Below, piece by piece: positions 44,101-56,883 of a stretch of 64,000 nt of DNA. Each line of letters begins with the position of its first letter. Position 1 is the first letter of the stretch. Under the pieces are notes generated by a model. That model searched no databases. It was not told where the DNA came from and worked only from the letters and a program-made list of their open reading frames with translations. Origin of the DNA: Mactromeris polynyma (Eukaryota; Mollusca; Bivalvia; Venerida; Mactridae); assembly GCA_032209605.1 (NCBI GenBank), contig JASFXZ010000037.1, positions 3,906,001 through 3,970,000 on the forward strand, written 5' to 3'. Position numbers and translations under genes: made by a program.

Positions 44101-47034
44101 CTTTGAACGTTGAGCTCATGGTTCCTGACCACAATGATACAGACGTACTCGTATAATACAGCGTCTTAACAATATCCTGTATTTTCTGTCAGAATATTTT
44201 GAACAAGTAGAGATTCCAAAACGCTCTTATAGAGTTCTACTGACCAATACCACATGTTATTAAACTTTCATAGCATAAAAGATGCAATTATTACTGTTTT
44301 ATATTGATAGGATTTTAACATGTAACTGAACTTACTCTTAACCATTGTAAGTAGATGTCTCACTTAAATTTGATAATGTTAATTCCAATATGAAGTAATA
44401 CTTTAATGCGGGTGTTGAATAATGCTGACTGACTTTGCAATAAGTAGACACAACACGATTTCAAACACCGTGACGAACGTGTGGATGCAAGAACGGCACA
44501 AATAAATGCATGGATTGGTCCTGGAAGTTCATACACCAGTTTGAGGTCAATATGTAGTCGGTTTATGGATCGCAATGTAGTGTAAATGGAAATTGCATTC
44601 AGTATACAGTTCCTTGTCTCGGTACATAGGTCATATTCCAAGGTTTTACCGGGAGGTGTAGTCTGAAGATGAGTCACTTCAGTCAGTATTTTGGTCGACT
44701 TGCTCAGAATGTGGGTCGCAGTACCAAGTATATCAGAAACTAGTCCCACCTTACTTTAGCAAACAACTGACAGAGCAAGCTAATTTATGTGCGTGTCAAA
44801 ATCATTTATCAAAAACGTGATACAATCAGTGTTAAAGCAATGGAAGATTTTAAAGACACATCTTCAAAATTGGTAGAGATCAGATTTAACAGCCGTCAAG
44901 CGTACAATAAGACTTTGGTATTACCAGGTGCATTAAAGTCACTTAATGCCGAGTTTGCGTACCAGGAGTGATGTGGTACGTCACATGGAGGTTACATTCA
45001 TGTAATGTTCCAGTATGTATATCTTTCCCCACACTATGAGTCGCGAATCAAAAGCACCACGAGCATTCTCGCGCAGATGTGTAAAAAATGGGTTTGAGGT
45101 CAGGGAAAACTTTGGACCAAGGAAGAATGTCCGAGTACTGGGAAGATACACTGCAACATGATGCCGAGGATTATTAACAGAACTCTCACAGCAGAGCGAC
45201 GTCATTCGCCGTAACCTCAATTGTTATTTCTCTTAAATTTTCTCATAAAACCCTCTCATAACAATCGTGCAACATTGACGAAAGAAGACATCGACTTCGT
45301 GTAATGCACGTGCGTGGGAAGCATGGGAGTCCATGTGACGCATGTATATGCTTTTTCTTTTAATATACTACACACTATTTTACATTAACATTAATAAGAG
45401 AAAATGAGTTTTTCATTTTTGATAGAAGTATATATGCGGTTTTATCTTAATAATTATCTTTGAAAATATTTCAAACATTACAAGAGAAAATAAAATACAT
45501 TAAATGACAGATTATCAAATACAGATAAGAATAACGACAATGACAGTGCTAAATGTTTGTTAAATCAGCCGGCATTTTTCAAATTTCATCGATGAAAAAC
45601 GCAGAAATGCTTCGATTTTGAAAGAACATGTTGATAGCTCCTAATTTATAAAATTTAACACCTGCCCACCCTAGGTCTACAATGTTAACAACAGTGAAGG
45701 CTTATGTGACTTATATCCATGATTAACCGCTCCTACAGAAATACGTTATCATTTATTGAAAATCAATCCATATCGACTGATGGCGACCTTACTGAGCTAG
45801 GCACTTGGGCCAAAAAAGCTTATCTATGACTAAGGAGTGATCAATTAGGTATGGAATAAATAGCTTGTACATGTTGCTTCGATTGAGCAAGAAGTTGCAA
45901 TGAATGTCTTCTAACAAGTGTTCGTTTAAACGCCATGACCGGATGCTTGTGTCAGTGAATGTATTTACACAAGTACAGGAACCATCATGGTTTGATCCCG
46001 TACCTGACAATCAAGCAACTGTCACTCTGTTGACATTTCTACCGCTTACACAAATATTCTAATCGTTAAATGCAACTCAGACACGAACTACCTGACGGCA
46101 AGATATGTTTGTGGTATTGCAGCTCACCAAATTCAATGCCAAGTATCTTGTCCAAATACTGAATACTGAGCGTTTGGTGTTCTCAAGTTTTCGAGAGGGA
46201 AATGTCTTAGTGTACACTTCTATGCGATAACATGAATCCACTATACCCCCGGTTTTGAAAGAACTAGTTCCTATTTTTTATAAAATCTAAAATCAATGTT
46301 GATCGATTACTCAACCAAGTCTACAGGCCCATAGGGTAAGATAAATATTTGAACGATTCTGTCATAAATGAGACTTTTATAGCAAGGCCCAGTTGTCAAT
46401 TATGTGGGATAATCGTTTGGTGGGTTATGAAAGATAGGTTTACTCATTTCATTTACACCTCTTTGTGTCAAGTATTGCAGCTATGCAGGAGCGAAAATAC
46501 CAATTTCTTTTTCCTTAACTAAATATTTAGTTTTGCAGTTTGTTGAAATTTGGGACACATTTGTGTTAGTACACAGCTTAGAGGACATACGCCATTAAAT
46601 CAGGTTTTCCAATTGTCAATAAACACATCGTTTTAGCCTTTTCATTTCGTTGATTGTCTTCTGCGACTAATCATGATAGTATGATAATTAACATGTGGAT
46701 TTTTGCTTCAGAAGGAAATGGGGCACCAAACATTTTCCAACAAAACTCATTCGAATTATGGATGCTAGAAATCTTACCGGAAATTTAGAAACAACCACAT
46801 GTGAGGTCTAAACTGGAAGATTTTACTTGCATAAGCCTCTACGAGTGGCATTTGTTATGTATTTTCTTACAACCGTCATTTACCACTTGAATACTTTCTG
46901 ACGGAACCCTAACACTACACATTGTCCCACACGTACCCTACACTAGTTATTATGTCGTCTAATTCATTATCTGTAAAAAAATGTTCACCCACGAGTTATT
47001 GAGTAGGTTTTCGTACTTGTATAGTGCGATTTTA
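44101..47034. other. AT-rich region, no gene recognised
   Basis: Nearly 3 kb without a supported gene. The longest frame (44360-44749, minus, 129 codons) has Cys residues but no known domain. Its 5' part contains CTCAGAATGTGGGTCGC, related to the degenerate satellite edge near 26.7 kb, so it is likely repeat-derived. Frames at 44981-45220 and 45789-46010 (minus) also lack motifs. Confidence 0.4.
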
Positions 47035-47242
47035 TTAACCGCGAACGTATGAATATATTACCTGGATCATTACATTTCCAAATAGGTGTATTTAAATGTT
47101 CGTGGTTGTCCGTAAGTCAGTCGTAGAAAAAGTCGCGGTTGTATTTGATAGAACAGCAGTTGTAGTTTTACGCACGGGTGCATTTCCTTACCTAGATTGA
47201 CATGGATTGGTCCTGAAAGTGTATACACATGTTCGCGGTCAA
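47035..47242 (+). mobile_element. MITE copy B
   Basis: 208 bp, from TTAACCGCGAACGTATG to TGTTCGCGGTCAA, with clear short terminal inverted repeats. Homologous to copy A (38856-39063) in direct orientation and of identical length. The ends are better preserved here. Flanking bases do not give an unambiguous target duplication by eye. Confidence 0.72.
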
Positions 47243-48383
47243 TCTATTAGCACTAAAGTATAAGTGTAGCTACTCGAGCAAAATGTATTAGTAAAAGAAA
47301 ACAACATAAAGAAAGACGGTCTCACGAAATATCACATTTTCTTCACCGATTACAATTCTCCAAACACTGGATTGCAAGTACATTTTTGTAGTTCAGTCAT
47401 ATATACAGCGTCTGTTTGACACAACCATTTGTCTAGTGTTCCCCACACCGCGTGTATTTCTTTCCGAGCCAACACATTCGTCACATATGCAAGAAGCAGA
47501 AAACGGATGAGTTTACCTTTATGCGTGATATTCGGTCAAATCGTTTGGAAATCAGCCGCCGTGTTAGAAATTGCGGGTAGGTGGTGCTTAGTGTTAGAAA
47601 TGTTAGAATATGCTTTTTGTTACAACGAGTATGTCTAGAAGCTTTCCTTACAATCGTCGTGTATACGTTATATAAAACTGCGTTCTACAACTATGTGCAT
47701 ACGTCTGCGTTACTAATATTCCTCGTAATCTCGTCCCAATTTCACAAAAGATATCAATAGATAGTGCCAACATTTACAATATTTACCTCCCTTGAACTGA
47801 ATAGTCGGTCATATTGATAGACAAATTTCCTAAAAATTTAAAGTGAATGTAATGAAAACTAAAATAAACTATCAGATATAAAAAGTAACTTATTCATTAT
47901 GCTCATGTGGGCAGTTGGCTTAGTAAGTTGAAGAAAAAGTGGTTATCACATGGAAATTCTCTTGGTATTTTCTCAATTATCTCATATTTGGAAATTACTC
48001 CTTTAAAGGCTTATCAGTTTTGTGTATCAAAATGGCTGATGATTAATAACAAGAGAGGTAAATATTGTAGATGTGGGAACTATGTATAGACCAATGCCGG
48101 AAAACTGTCAGATGTTAAACCATGTCAGTGTTTTTTTTCGATTCTAGAATGATTTGAATGATGTAATGTTGATTGTACCGTACGATTAGAATGAAAACAT
48201 ATGCTAGCAATCCGGAGTACATACATACATGTACAAGTAGTGACGTCTATCTCAAACACAGACACGTTGGCAAAAGGTCAGAGATGACGCATTGTCATAA
48301 GATAGAAGTGAAATCTCAATGAAATTAATGAATAAACAAATGCGATTCAATGGCATATAATAATAATAATGTAACAGTAACTT
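47243..48383. other. No gene recognised
   Basis: Contains frames of 69 codons (47429-47638) and 60 codons (47907-48089), neither with a recognisable domain. AT-rich, no repeats. Confidence 0.4.
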
Positions 48384-51300
48384 GTGATGCATACTGAATG
48401 GTTGGTGCACAAAGCAAGAAGAGGGATATATGAAGAACGGATATACAAACAGACATGAAGCACAAGTTAGAACAGTAGTGTGTAATGTGATGCATACTGA
48501 ATGGTTGGTGCACAAAGCAAGGAGAGGGATATATGAAGAACGGATACACAAACAGACATGATGATATGAAGCACAAGTTAGAACAGTAGTGTGTAATGTG
48601 ATGCATACTGAATGGTTGGTGCACAAAGCAAGAAGAGGGATATATGAAGAACGGATATACAAACAGACATGATGATATGAAGCACAAGTTAGAACAGTAT
48701 TGTGTAATGTGATGCATACTGAATGGTTGGTGCACAAAGCAAGAAGAGGGATATATGAAGAACGGATACACAAACAGACATGATGATATGAAGCACAAGT
48801 TAGAACAGTAGTGTGTAATGTGATTCATACTGAATGGTTGGTGCACAAAGCAAGAAGAGGGATATATGAAGAACGGATATACAAACAGACATGATGATAT
48901 GAAGCACAAGTTAGAACAGTAGTGTGTTATGTGATTCATACTGAATGGTTGGTGCACAAAGCAAGAAGAGGGATATATGAAGAACGGATATACAAACAGA
49001 CATGATGATATGAAGCACAAGTTAGAACAGTAGTGTGTTATGTGATTCATACTGAATGGTTGGTGCACAAAGCAAGAAGAGGGATATATGAAGAACGGAT
49101 ATACAAACAGACATGATGATATGAAGCACAAGTTAGAACAGTAGTGTGTAATGTGATGCATACTGAATGGTTGGTGCACAAAGCAAGGAGAGGGATATAT
49201 GAAGAACGGATACACAAACAGACATGATGATATGAAGCACAAGTTAGAACAGTAGTGTGTTATGTGATGCATACTGAATGGTTGGTGCACAAAGCAAGAA
49301 GAGGGATATATGAAGAACGGATATACAAACAGACATGATGATATGAAGAACAAGTTAGAACAGTAGTGTGTAATGTGATGCATACTGAATGGTTGGTGCA
49401 CAAAGCAAGAAGAGGGATATATGAAGAACGGATATACAAACAGACATGATGATATGAAGAACAAGTTAGAACAGTAGTGTGTAATGTGATGCATACTGAA
49501 TGGTTGGTGCACAAAGCAAGAAGAGGGATATATGAAGAACGGATATACAAACAGACATGATGATATGAAGAACAAGTTAGAACAGTAGTGTGTTATGTGA
49601 TGCATACTGAATGGTTGGTGCACAAAGCAAGAAGAGGGATATATGAAGAACGGATATACAAACAGACATGATGATATGAAGAACAAGTTAGAACAGTAGT
49701 GTGTAATGTGATGCATACTGAATGGTTGGTGCACAAAGCAAGAAGAGGGATATATGAAGAACGGATATACAAACAGACATGATGATATGAAGAACAAGTT
49801 AGAACAGTAGTGTGTAATGTGATGCATACTGAATGGTTGGTGCACAAAGCAAGAAGAGGGATATATGAAGAACGGATATACAAACAGACATGATGATATG
49901 AAGCACAAGTTAGAACAGTAGTGTGTAATGTGATGCATACTGAATGGTTGGTGCACAAAGCAAGGAGAGGGATATATGAAGAACGGATACACAAACAGAC
50001 ATGATGATATGAAGCACAAGTTAGAACAGTAGTGTGTTATGTGATGCATACTGAATGGTTGGTGCACAAAGCAAGAAGAGGGATATATGAAGAACGGATA
50101 TACAAACAGACATGATGATATGAAGAACAAGTTAGAACAGTAGTGTGTAATGTGATGCATACTGAATGGTTGGTGCACAAAGCAAGAAGAGGGATATATG
50201 AAGAACGGATATACAAACAGACATGATGATATGAAGAACAAGTTAGAACAGTAGTGTGTTATGTGATTCATACTGAATGGTTGGTGCACAAAGCAAGGAG
50301 AGGGATATATGAAGAACGGATACACAAACAGACATGATGATATGAAGCACAAGTTAGAACAGTAGTGTGTTATGTGATGCATACTGAATGGTTGGTGCAC
50401 AAAGCAAGAAGAGGGATATATGAAGAACGGATATACAAACAGACATGATGATATGAAGAACAAGTTAGAACAGTAGTGTGTAATGTGATGCATACTGAAT
50501 GGTTGGTGCACAAAGCAAGAAGAGGGATATATGAAGAACGGATATACAAACAGACATGATGATATGAAGAACAAGTTAGAACAGTAGTGTGTAATGTGAT
50601 TCATACTGAATGGTTGGTGCACAAAGCAAGGAGAGGGATATATGAAGAACGGATATACAAACAGACATGATGATATGAAGCACAAGTTAGAACAGTAGTG
50701 TGTAATGTGATGCATACTGAATGGTTGGTGCACAAAGCAAGAAGAGGGATATATGAAGAACGGATATACAAACAGACATGATGATATGAAGCACAAGTTA
50801 GAACAGTAGTGTGTAATGTGATGCATACTGAATGGTTGGTGCACAAAGCAAGAAGAGGGATATATGAAGAACGGATACACAAACAGACATGATGATATGA
50901 AGAACAAGTTAGAACAGTAGTGTGTAATGTGATGCATACTGAATGGTTGGTACACAAAGCAAGGAGAGGGATATATGAAGAACGGATACACAAACAGACA
51001 TGATGATATGAAGAACAAGTTAGAACAGTAGTGTGTAATGTGATGCATACTGAATGGTTGGTGCACAAAGCAAGAAGAGGGATATATGAAGAACGGATAT
51101 ACAAACAGACATGATGATATGAAGCACAAGTTAGAACAGTATTGTGTAATGTGATGCATACTGAATGGTTGGTGCACAAAGCAAGAAGAGGGATATATGA
51201 AGAACGGATACACAAACAGACATGATGATATGAAGCACAAGTTAGAACAGTAGTGTGTAATGTGATTCATACTGAATGGTTGGTGCACAAAGCAAGAAGA

Positions 51301-53925
51301 GGGATATATGAAGAACGGATATACAAACAGACATGATGATATGAAGCACAAGTTAGAACAGTAGTGTGTTATGTGATTCATACTGAATGGTTGGTGCACA
51401 AAGCAAGAAGAGGGATATATGAAGAACGGATATACAAACAGACATGATGATATGAAGCACAAGTTAGAACAGTAGTGTGTTATGTGATTCATACTGAATG
51501 GTTGGTGCACAAAGCAAGAAGAGGGATATATGAAGAACGGATATACAAACAGACATGATGATATGAAGCACAAGTTAGAACAGTAGTGTGTAATGTGATG
51601 CATACTGAATGGTTGGTGCACAAAGCAAGGAGAGGGATATATGAAGAACGGATACACAAACAGACATGATGATATGAAGCACAAGTTAGAACAGTAGTGT
51701 GTTATGTGATGCATACTGAATGGTTGGTGCACAAAGCAAGAAGAGGGATATATGAAGAACGGATATACAAACAGACATGATGATATGAAGAACAAGTTAG
51801 AACAGTAGTGTGTAATGTGATGCATACTGAATGGTTGGTGCACAAAGCAAGAAGAGGGATATATGAAGAACGGATATACAAACAGACATGATGATATGAA
51901 GAACAAGTTAGAACAGTAGTGTGTAATGTGATGCATACTGAATGGTTGGTGCACAAAGCAAGAAGAGGGATATATGAAGAACGGATATACAAACAGACAT
52001 GATGATATGAAGAACAAGTTAGAACAGTAGTGTGTTATGTGATGCATACTGAATGGTTGGTGCACAAAGCAAGAAGAGGGATATATGAAGAACGGATATA
52101 CAAACAGACATGATGATATGAAGAACAAGTTAGAACAGTAGTGTGTAATGTGATGCATACTGAATGGTTGGTGCACAAAGCAAGAAGAGGGATATATGAA
52201 GAACGGATATACAAACAGACATGATGATATGAAGAACAAGTTAGAACAGTAGTGTGTAATGTGATGCATACTGAATGGTTGGTGCACAAAGCAAGAAGAG
52301 GGATATATGAAGAACGGATATACAAACAGACATGATGATATGAAGCACAAGTTAGAACAGTAGTGTGTAATGTGATGCATACTGAATGGTTGGTGCACAA
52401 AGCAAGGAGAGGGATATATGAAGAACGGATACACAAACAGACATGATGATATGAAGCACAAGTTAGAACAGTAGTGTGTTATGTGATGCATACTGAATGG
52501 TTGGTGCACAAAGCAAGAAGAGGGATATATGAAGAACGGATATACAAACAGACATGATGATATGAAGAACAAGTTAGAACAGTAGTGTGTAATGTGATGC
52601 ATACTGAATGGTTGGTGCACAAAGCAAGAAGAGGGATATATGAAGAACGGATATACAAACAGACATGATGATATGAAGAACAAGTTAGAACAGTAGTGTG
52701 TTATGTGATTCATACTGAATGGTTGGTGCACAAAGCAAGGAGAGGGATATATGAAGAACGGATACACAAACAGACATGATGATATGAAGCACAAGTTAGA
52801 ACAGTAGTGTGTTATGTGATGCATACTGAATGGTTGGTGCACAAAGCAAGAAGAGGGATATATGAAGAACGGATATACAAACAGACATGATGATATGAAG
52901 AACAAGTTAGAACAGTAGTGTGTAATGTGATGCATACTGAATGGTTGGTGCACAAAGCAAGAAGAGGGATATATGAAGAACGGATATACAAACAGACATG
53001 ATGATATGAAGAACAAGTTAGAACAGTAGTGTGTAATGTGATTCATACTGAATGGTTGGTGCACAAAGCAAGGAGAGGGATATATGAAGAACGGATATAC
53101 AAACAGACATGATGATATGAAGCACAAGTTAGAACAGTAGTGTGTAATGTGATGCATACTGAATGGTTGGTGCACAAAGCAAGAAGAGGGATATATGAAG
53201 AACGGATATACAAACAGACATGATGATATGAAGCACAAGTTAGAACAGTAGTGTGTAATGTGATGCATACTGAATGGTTGGTGCACAAAGCAAGAAGAGG
53301 GATATATGAAGAACGGATACACAAACAGACATGATGATATGAAGAACAAGTTAGAACAGTAGTGTGTAATGTGATGCATACTGAATGGTTGGTACACAAA
53401 GCAAGGAGAGGGATATATGAAGAACGGATACACAAACAGACATGATGATATGAAGAACAAGTTAGAACAGTAGTGTGTAATGTGATGCATACTGAATGGT
53501 TGGTGCACAAAGCAAGAAGAGGGATATATGAAGAACGGATACACAAACAGACATGATGATATGAAGCACAAGTTAGAACAGTAGTGTGTAATGTGATGCA
53601 TACTGAATGGTTGGTGCACAAAGCAAGGAGAGGGATATATGAAGAACGGATATACAAACAGACATGATGATATGAAGCACAAGTTAGAACAGTAGTGTGT
53701 AATGTGATGCATACTGAATGGTTGGTGCACAAAGCAAGAAGAGGGATATATGAAGAACGGATACACAAACAGACATGATGATATGAAGCACAAGTTAGAA
53801 CAGTAGTGTGTAATGTGATGCATACTGAATGGTTGGTGCACAATGCAAGAAGAGGGATATATGAAGAACGGATACACAAACAGACATGATGATATGAAGA
53901 ACAAGTTAGAACAGTAGTGTGTTAT
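48384..53925. repeat. 111-bp satellite array, 50 copies, with a 22-monomer higher-order repeat
   Basis: The unit GTGATGCATACTGAATGGTT...GAACAGTAGTGTGTAAT repeats every 111 bp. The first unit lacks 9 bases. Diagnostic variants recur exactly 2,442 bp (22 units) apart: AGAACAGTATTG at 48691 and 51133, and GGTACACAAA at 50949 and 53391. A block of 22 monomers has therefore been duplicated as a unit. Since 111 = 37 codons, one minus-strand frame stays open for 1,874 codons (48325-53949) and other frames stay open for up to 278. Unit differences change amino acids freely and more than one frame is open, so I do not call a protein. Confidence 0.96.
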
Positions 53926-54077
53926 AGTGTACTGTGTATAGCTGTACATGATGTAAAATAATTACTTTGAATAATTTAATTACATTCTTTCCTTCATTGT
54001 TCTTGTTTTAAAAGCTTTGTACACATACATGGCAACGTTAAGAACAAATGCTGTTGTTAGAGTCTACATTTTACATT

Positions 54078-54345
54078 TCATTCTACACAAATATGACTTT
54101 CAACAACTTGTGTTCTGAGATCGTTATATAATTTACATTCAAACAAAAAGTGGAATACATCTTCAAGCTTAGTACAGTACTTGCTTCTTGTTTTGACTCC
54201 ATCTGCCCTGTTCAATCTCCAGTCTATGCTAAGCAACTCTTCGTCTAGTTGAAGCTGTTCTAAATGTGCTAGAATGTATGATGTTAAGATACTGCTCAAT
54301 TTCCAAACAATTAAATGCATGTAAAGGTTGCCCTAGAAGATGGAC
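54078..54345 (-). pseudogene. Non-LTR retrotransposon ORF2 C-terminal remnant
   Basis: Read on the minus strand, an 80-codon frame contains RSKYCTKLEDVFHFLFECKL, which has the C-x-x-x-ED-x-x-HF-x-x-EC pattern found after the RT domain in many LINE ORF2 proteins, followed by YNDLR. Upstream sequence (54320-54345) seems to continue the same product in another frame. No RT or endonuclease is nearby, so this is a 5'-truncated, decayed fragment. Confidence 0.6.
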
Positions 54346-54366
54346 AAAGCCTTGCATTCCAGTCTT

Positions 54367-54450
54367 GAACAGAACAGAACAGAACATATATTTTATTTAG
54401 ACTTATACAAAGTACATCGTCTATATAGAACATTTCATATATATACATAT
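54367..54450 (-). mobile_element. LINE-like 3' end with pentanucleotide tail
   Basis: On the minus strand the sequence reads ...AAGTCTAAATAAAATATATG, then four TTCTG/TGTTC-type pentamers (GAACA units at 54367-54386 on the plus strand). An AATAAA-containing end with a simple-repeat tail resembles the one at 5263-5286. Only the tail can be supported; how far the element extends to the right is unknown. Confidence 0.4.
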
Positions 54451-55160
54451 ATACAAAGTTTTCACTTGACTGCATAGAAGATAGAACAAAGTTATCTCTG
54501 AGTCAAGTTTTAACATTTATTAAGAACACATCAGCATTGTCAACACGTTACGAATACCACACGAAACCAAAGAGTACCCCGAACTAAAGAATGTTTAAGA
54601 GGATTTTGTTCAATATCTAGTAACAATAACTTATATAAAGCTTTTAAGTAATTTCCTATCTCGTGACATTGTAAATTTCCAACCAATAGTTTATGATAGT
54701 AAGGAGCCTCGATGTTCTATGATAATCAAATTGGCCCTACCCAGTTTCAATATGATATTATACTTAAAGCCATTAAAAACGCAACTACAAATTGTACATA
54801 TAGATAAAGTGACATTACACAATTTCCAAAAAAATAATCAATACTGATTCAAAAAATAATTGGTGTAGAGTTTAATAAGCTTTGGACAATAGAAAACTAT
54901 AACACGCTTTTGACAGTTGGTGAAAATGACGCCTAGTTCAAATAGTTGCGTTTTAAATTGCGTCAAGTATATATGAAGTCATTTTGTGCAGATAGTCCTA
55001 CCAAGTAAAGTTTTACAAACTATTTAGAGCGCACAGCCAATAAAACAATGATGTGCTACTAACGCCACTATCAATGGCGGAACTCGTTAGTGTTTGCCTG
55101 ACATTCATAATTCATGAACAATTAAATCGTAAAATCGAAAACTGTAATAGCGTGAAGTTC
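54451..55160. other. No gene recognised
   Basis: AT-rich sequence without supported features. Confidence 0.4.
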
Positions 55161-55546
55161 ATGATGTCAGAATCAACTATTTCATCGCATCAATGATGTC
55201 AGAATCAACTATTTCATCGCATCCATGATGCCATAATCAACTATTTCATCGCATCCATGATGTCAGAATCAACTATTTCATCGCATCAATGATGTCAGAA
55301 TCAACTATTTCATCGCATCAATGATGTCAGAATCAACTATTTCATCGCATCAATGATGTCAGAATCAACTATTTCATCGCATCAATGATGTCAGAATCAA
55401 CTATTTCATCGCATCAATGATGTCAGAATCAACTATTTCATCGCATCCATGATGTCAGAATCAACTATTTCATCGCATCAATGATGTCAGAATCAACTAT
55501 TTCATCGCATCCATGATGTCAGAATCAATTATTTTATCGCACCAAT
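55161..55546. repeat. 32-bp tandem repeat, 12 copies
   Basis: The unit ATGATGTCAGAATCAACTAT + TTCATCGCATCA repeats at 32 bp, very homogeneous, with CATCA/CATCC as the main variant and a degenerate last unit. Confidence 0.95.
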
Positions 55547-56883
55547 GTGGCTTTGAAATCATGAACTTTTGAAACGTGAATTTCCTGATTTCATTATTTG
55601 TGTTCTAGATCATGAAATTGTGAATAAAGAAGTCCCGAATTGTCTTCCGTACCTGTCAGTAATCACTGTAATGGTTTGAATGGCGATAAACTACCTAATG
55701 CACAAATCATGTTCAATAGATTCGGTAAAAAGTGATAAGCAAGATTTGGTGTGTTTTTTTATAAAGTAAGCACTTATAGCGTGTATTAATTGTTTACAAA
55801 AGCGACTAATTAAATATCTTCAAAATTATCTGTGTAAATTATTGCTGATAATGAGATGAACGGTTTAACCAGGAGTTTAACACTATACTCGTGAATGTGT
55901 GTAGAGTAGGAGGTCTTGTATAAGTGGAACATTTTTATTGAGACAATCAATAGGAACTTGAACGCATGTTAACTTCAGCTACTTCTGACTATGTAGACCC
56001 TCGATGTTGATTTTATAATGATATGGATTATTTTCTTACCAGTGTTTACTTTATTTTCTGAAAGTCAACGTTGACAATGCTTTTTTCGAAGGGCGTTTCT
56101 ACGTCAGCAGTTCACTACGGAGACATGTACGTGTAGTAACGACTTTTGCGACATCAAACGCAAAGTGGCACGTATAGGCTTCCGTGGTGAACCTTTAATG
56201 CAGTAATATGATATTTGCACCATTCAAAGAGCGTTACTCCTCGGAGCTCATATAAGTACATTTTGACATAAATAAATGCATAGATATCTACAGCTTTTGA
56301 AAAATTCATTTATAAAGACGAATATGCTAAAAACATAAATTTCCAATATGCTATCTAACTTTCTCTGCAAGTTGCTTCCGTATTCGTCGTCGGAATATGA
56401 AAGTATGTGCACTTAACACCATGAATAACGAACAGCGGGTCTAGTTTCTTCATTGATCTTAATATTCAACTTTATCTTGTAACTGAAAGACGCCTCCACC
56501 TGTCACCAGACCTCCCGCAGTGACAGTTGAACTACTGAGTTTCTCCTAATACAAAATTATTCGTTAATTTATTATCATGACCGCATGCAATGATAGATAC
56601 TATTTAAAATAATTCACGCTAAAACTATGGTCGAGAAATTGTATCGATACAAGTGATCTTAACGACCATAAATATTCAGAATTTTGTCTCAGTGTTTTAT
56701 GTTTGAATTTATAAAATATCATTTTAGCGAAATCAAACTTTCTTAACGACTGCAGAAGCCACCAAAACTTGAGGCGCGGTGTTTGATGGGAAGAATGACA
56801 GACGCCTGGTCCAACTGGTATGAGTTTTAGCTCCGCGTTGAATGGGGTCTGGTGTAAATATCATAATGCCAGAAATAAGCAAT
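55547..56883. other. No gene recognised
   Basis: AT-rich sequence, no supported frame. A plus-strand frame starting at 56820 runs into the next array and is not a gene. Confidence 0.4.

Noticed and set aside
44360..44749. 129-codon minus-strand frame as a host gene
   Set aside because: No recognisable domain; part of it overlaps sequence related to the degenerate satellite near 26.7 kb.
48325..53949. Minus-strand open frame of 1,874 codons made of 37-residue repeats
   Set aside because: It arises because the satellite unit is 111 bp (37 codons) without stops in that frame. Other frames are also open over many units, variants change amino acids freely, and there is no promoter, splice site or known domain.
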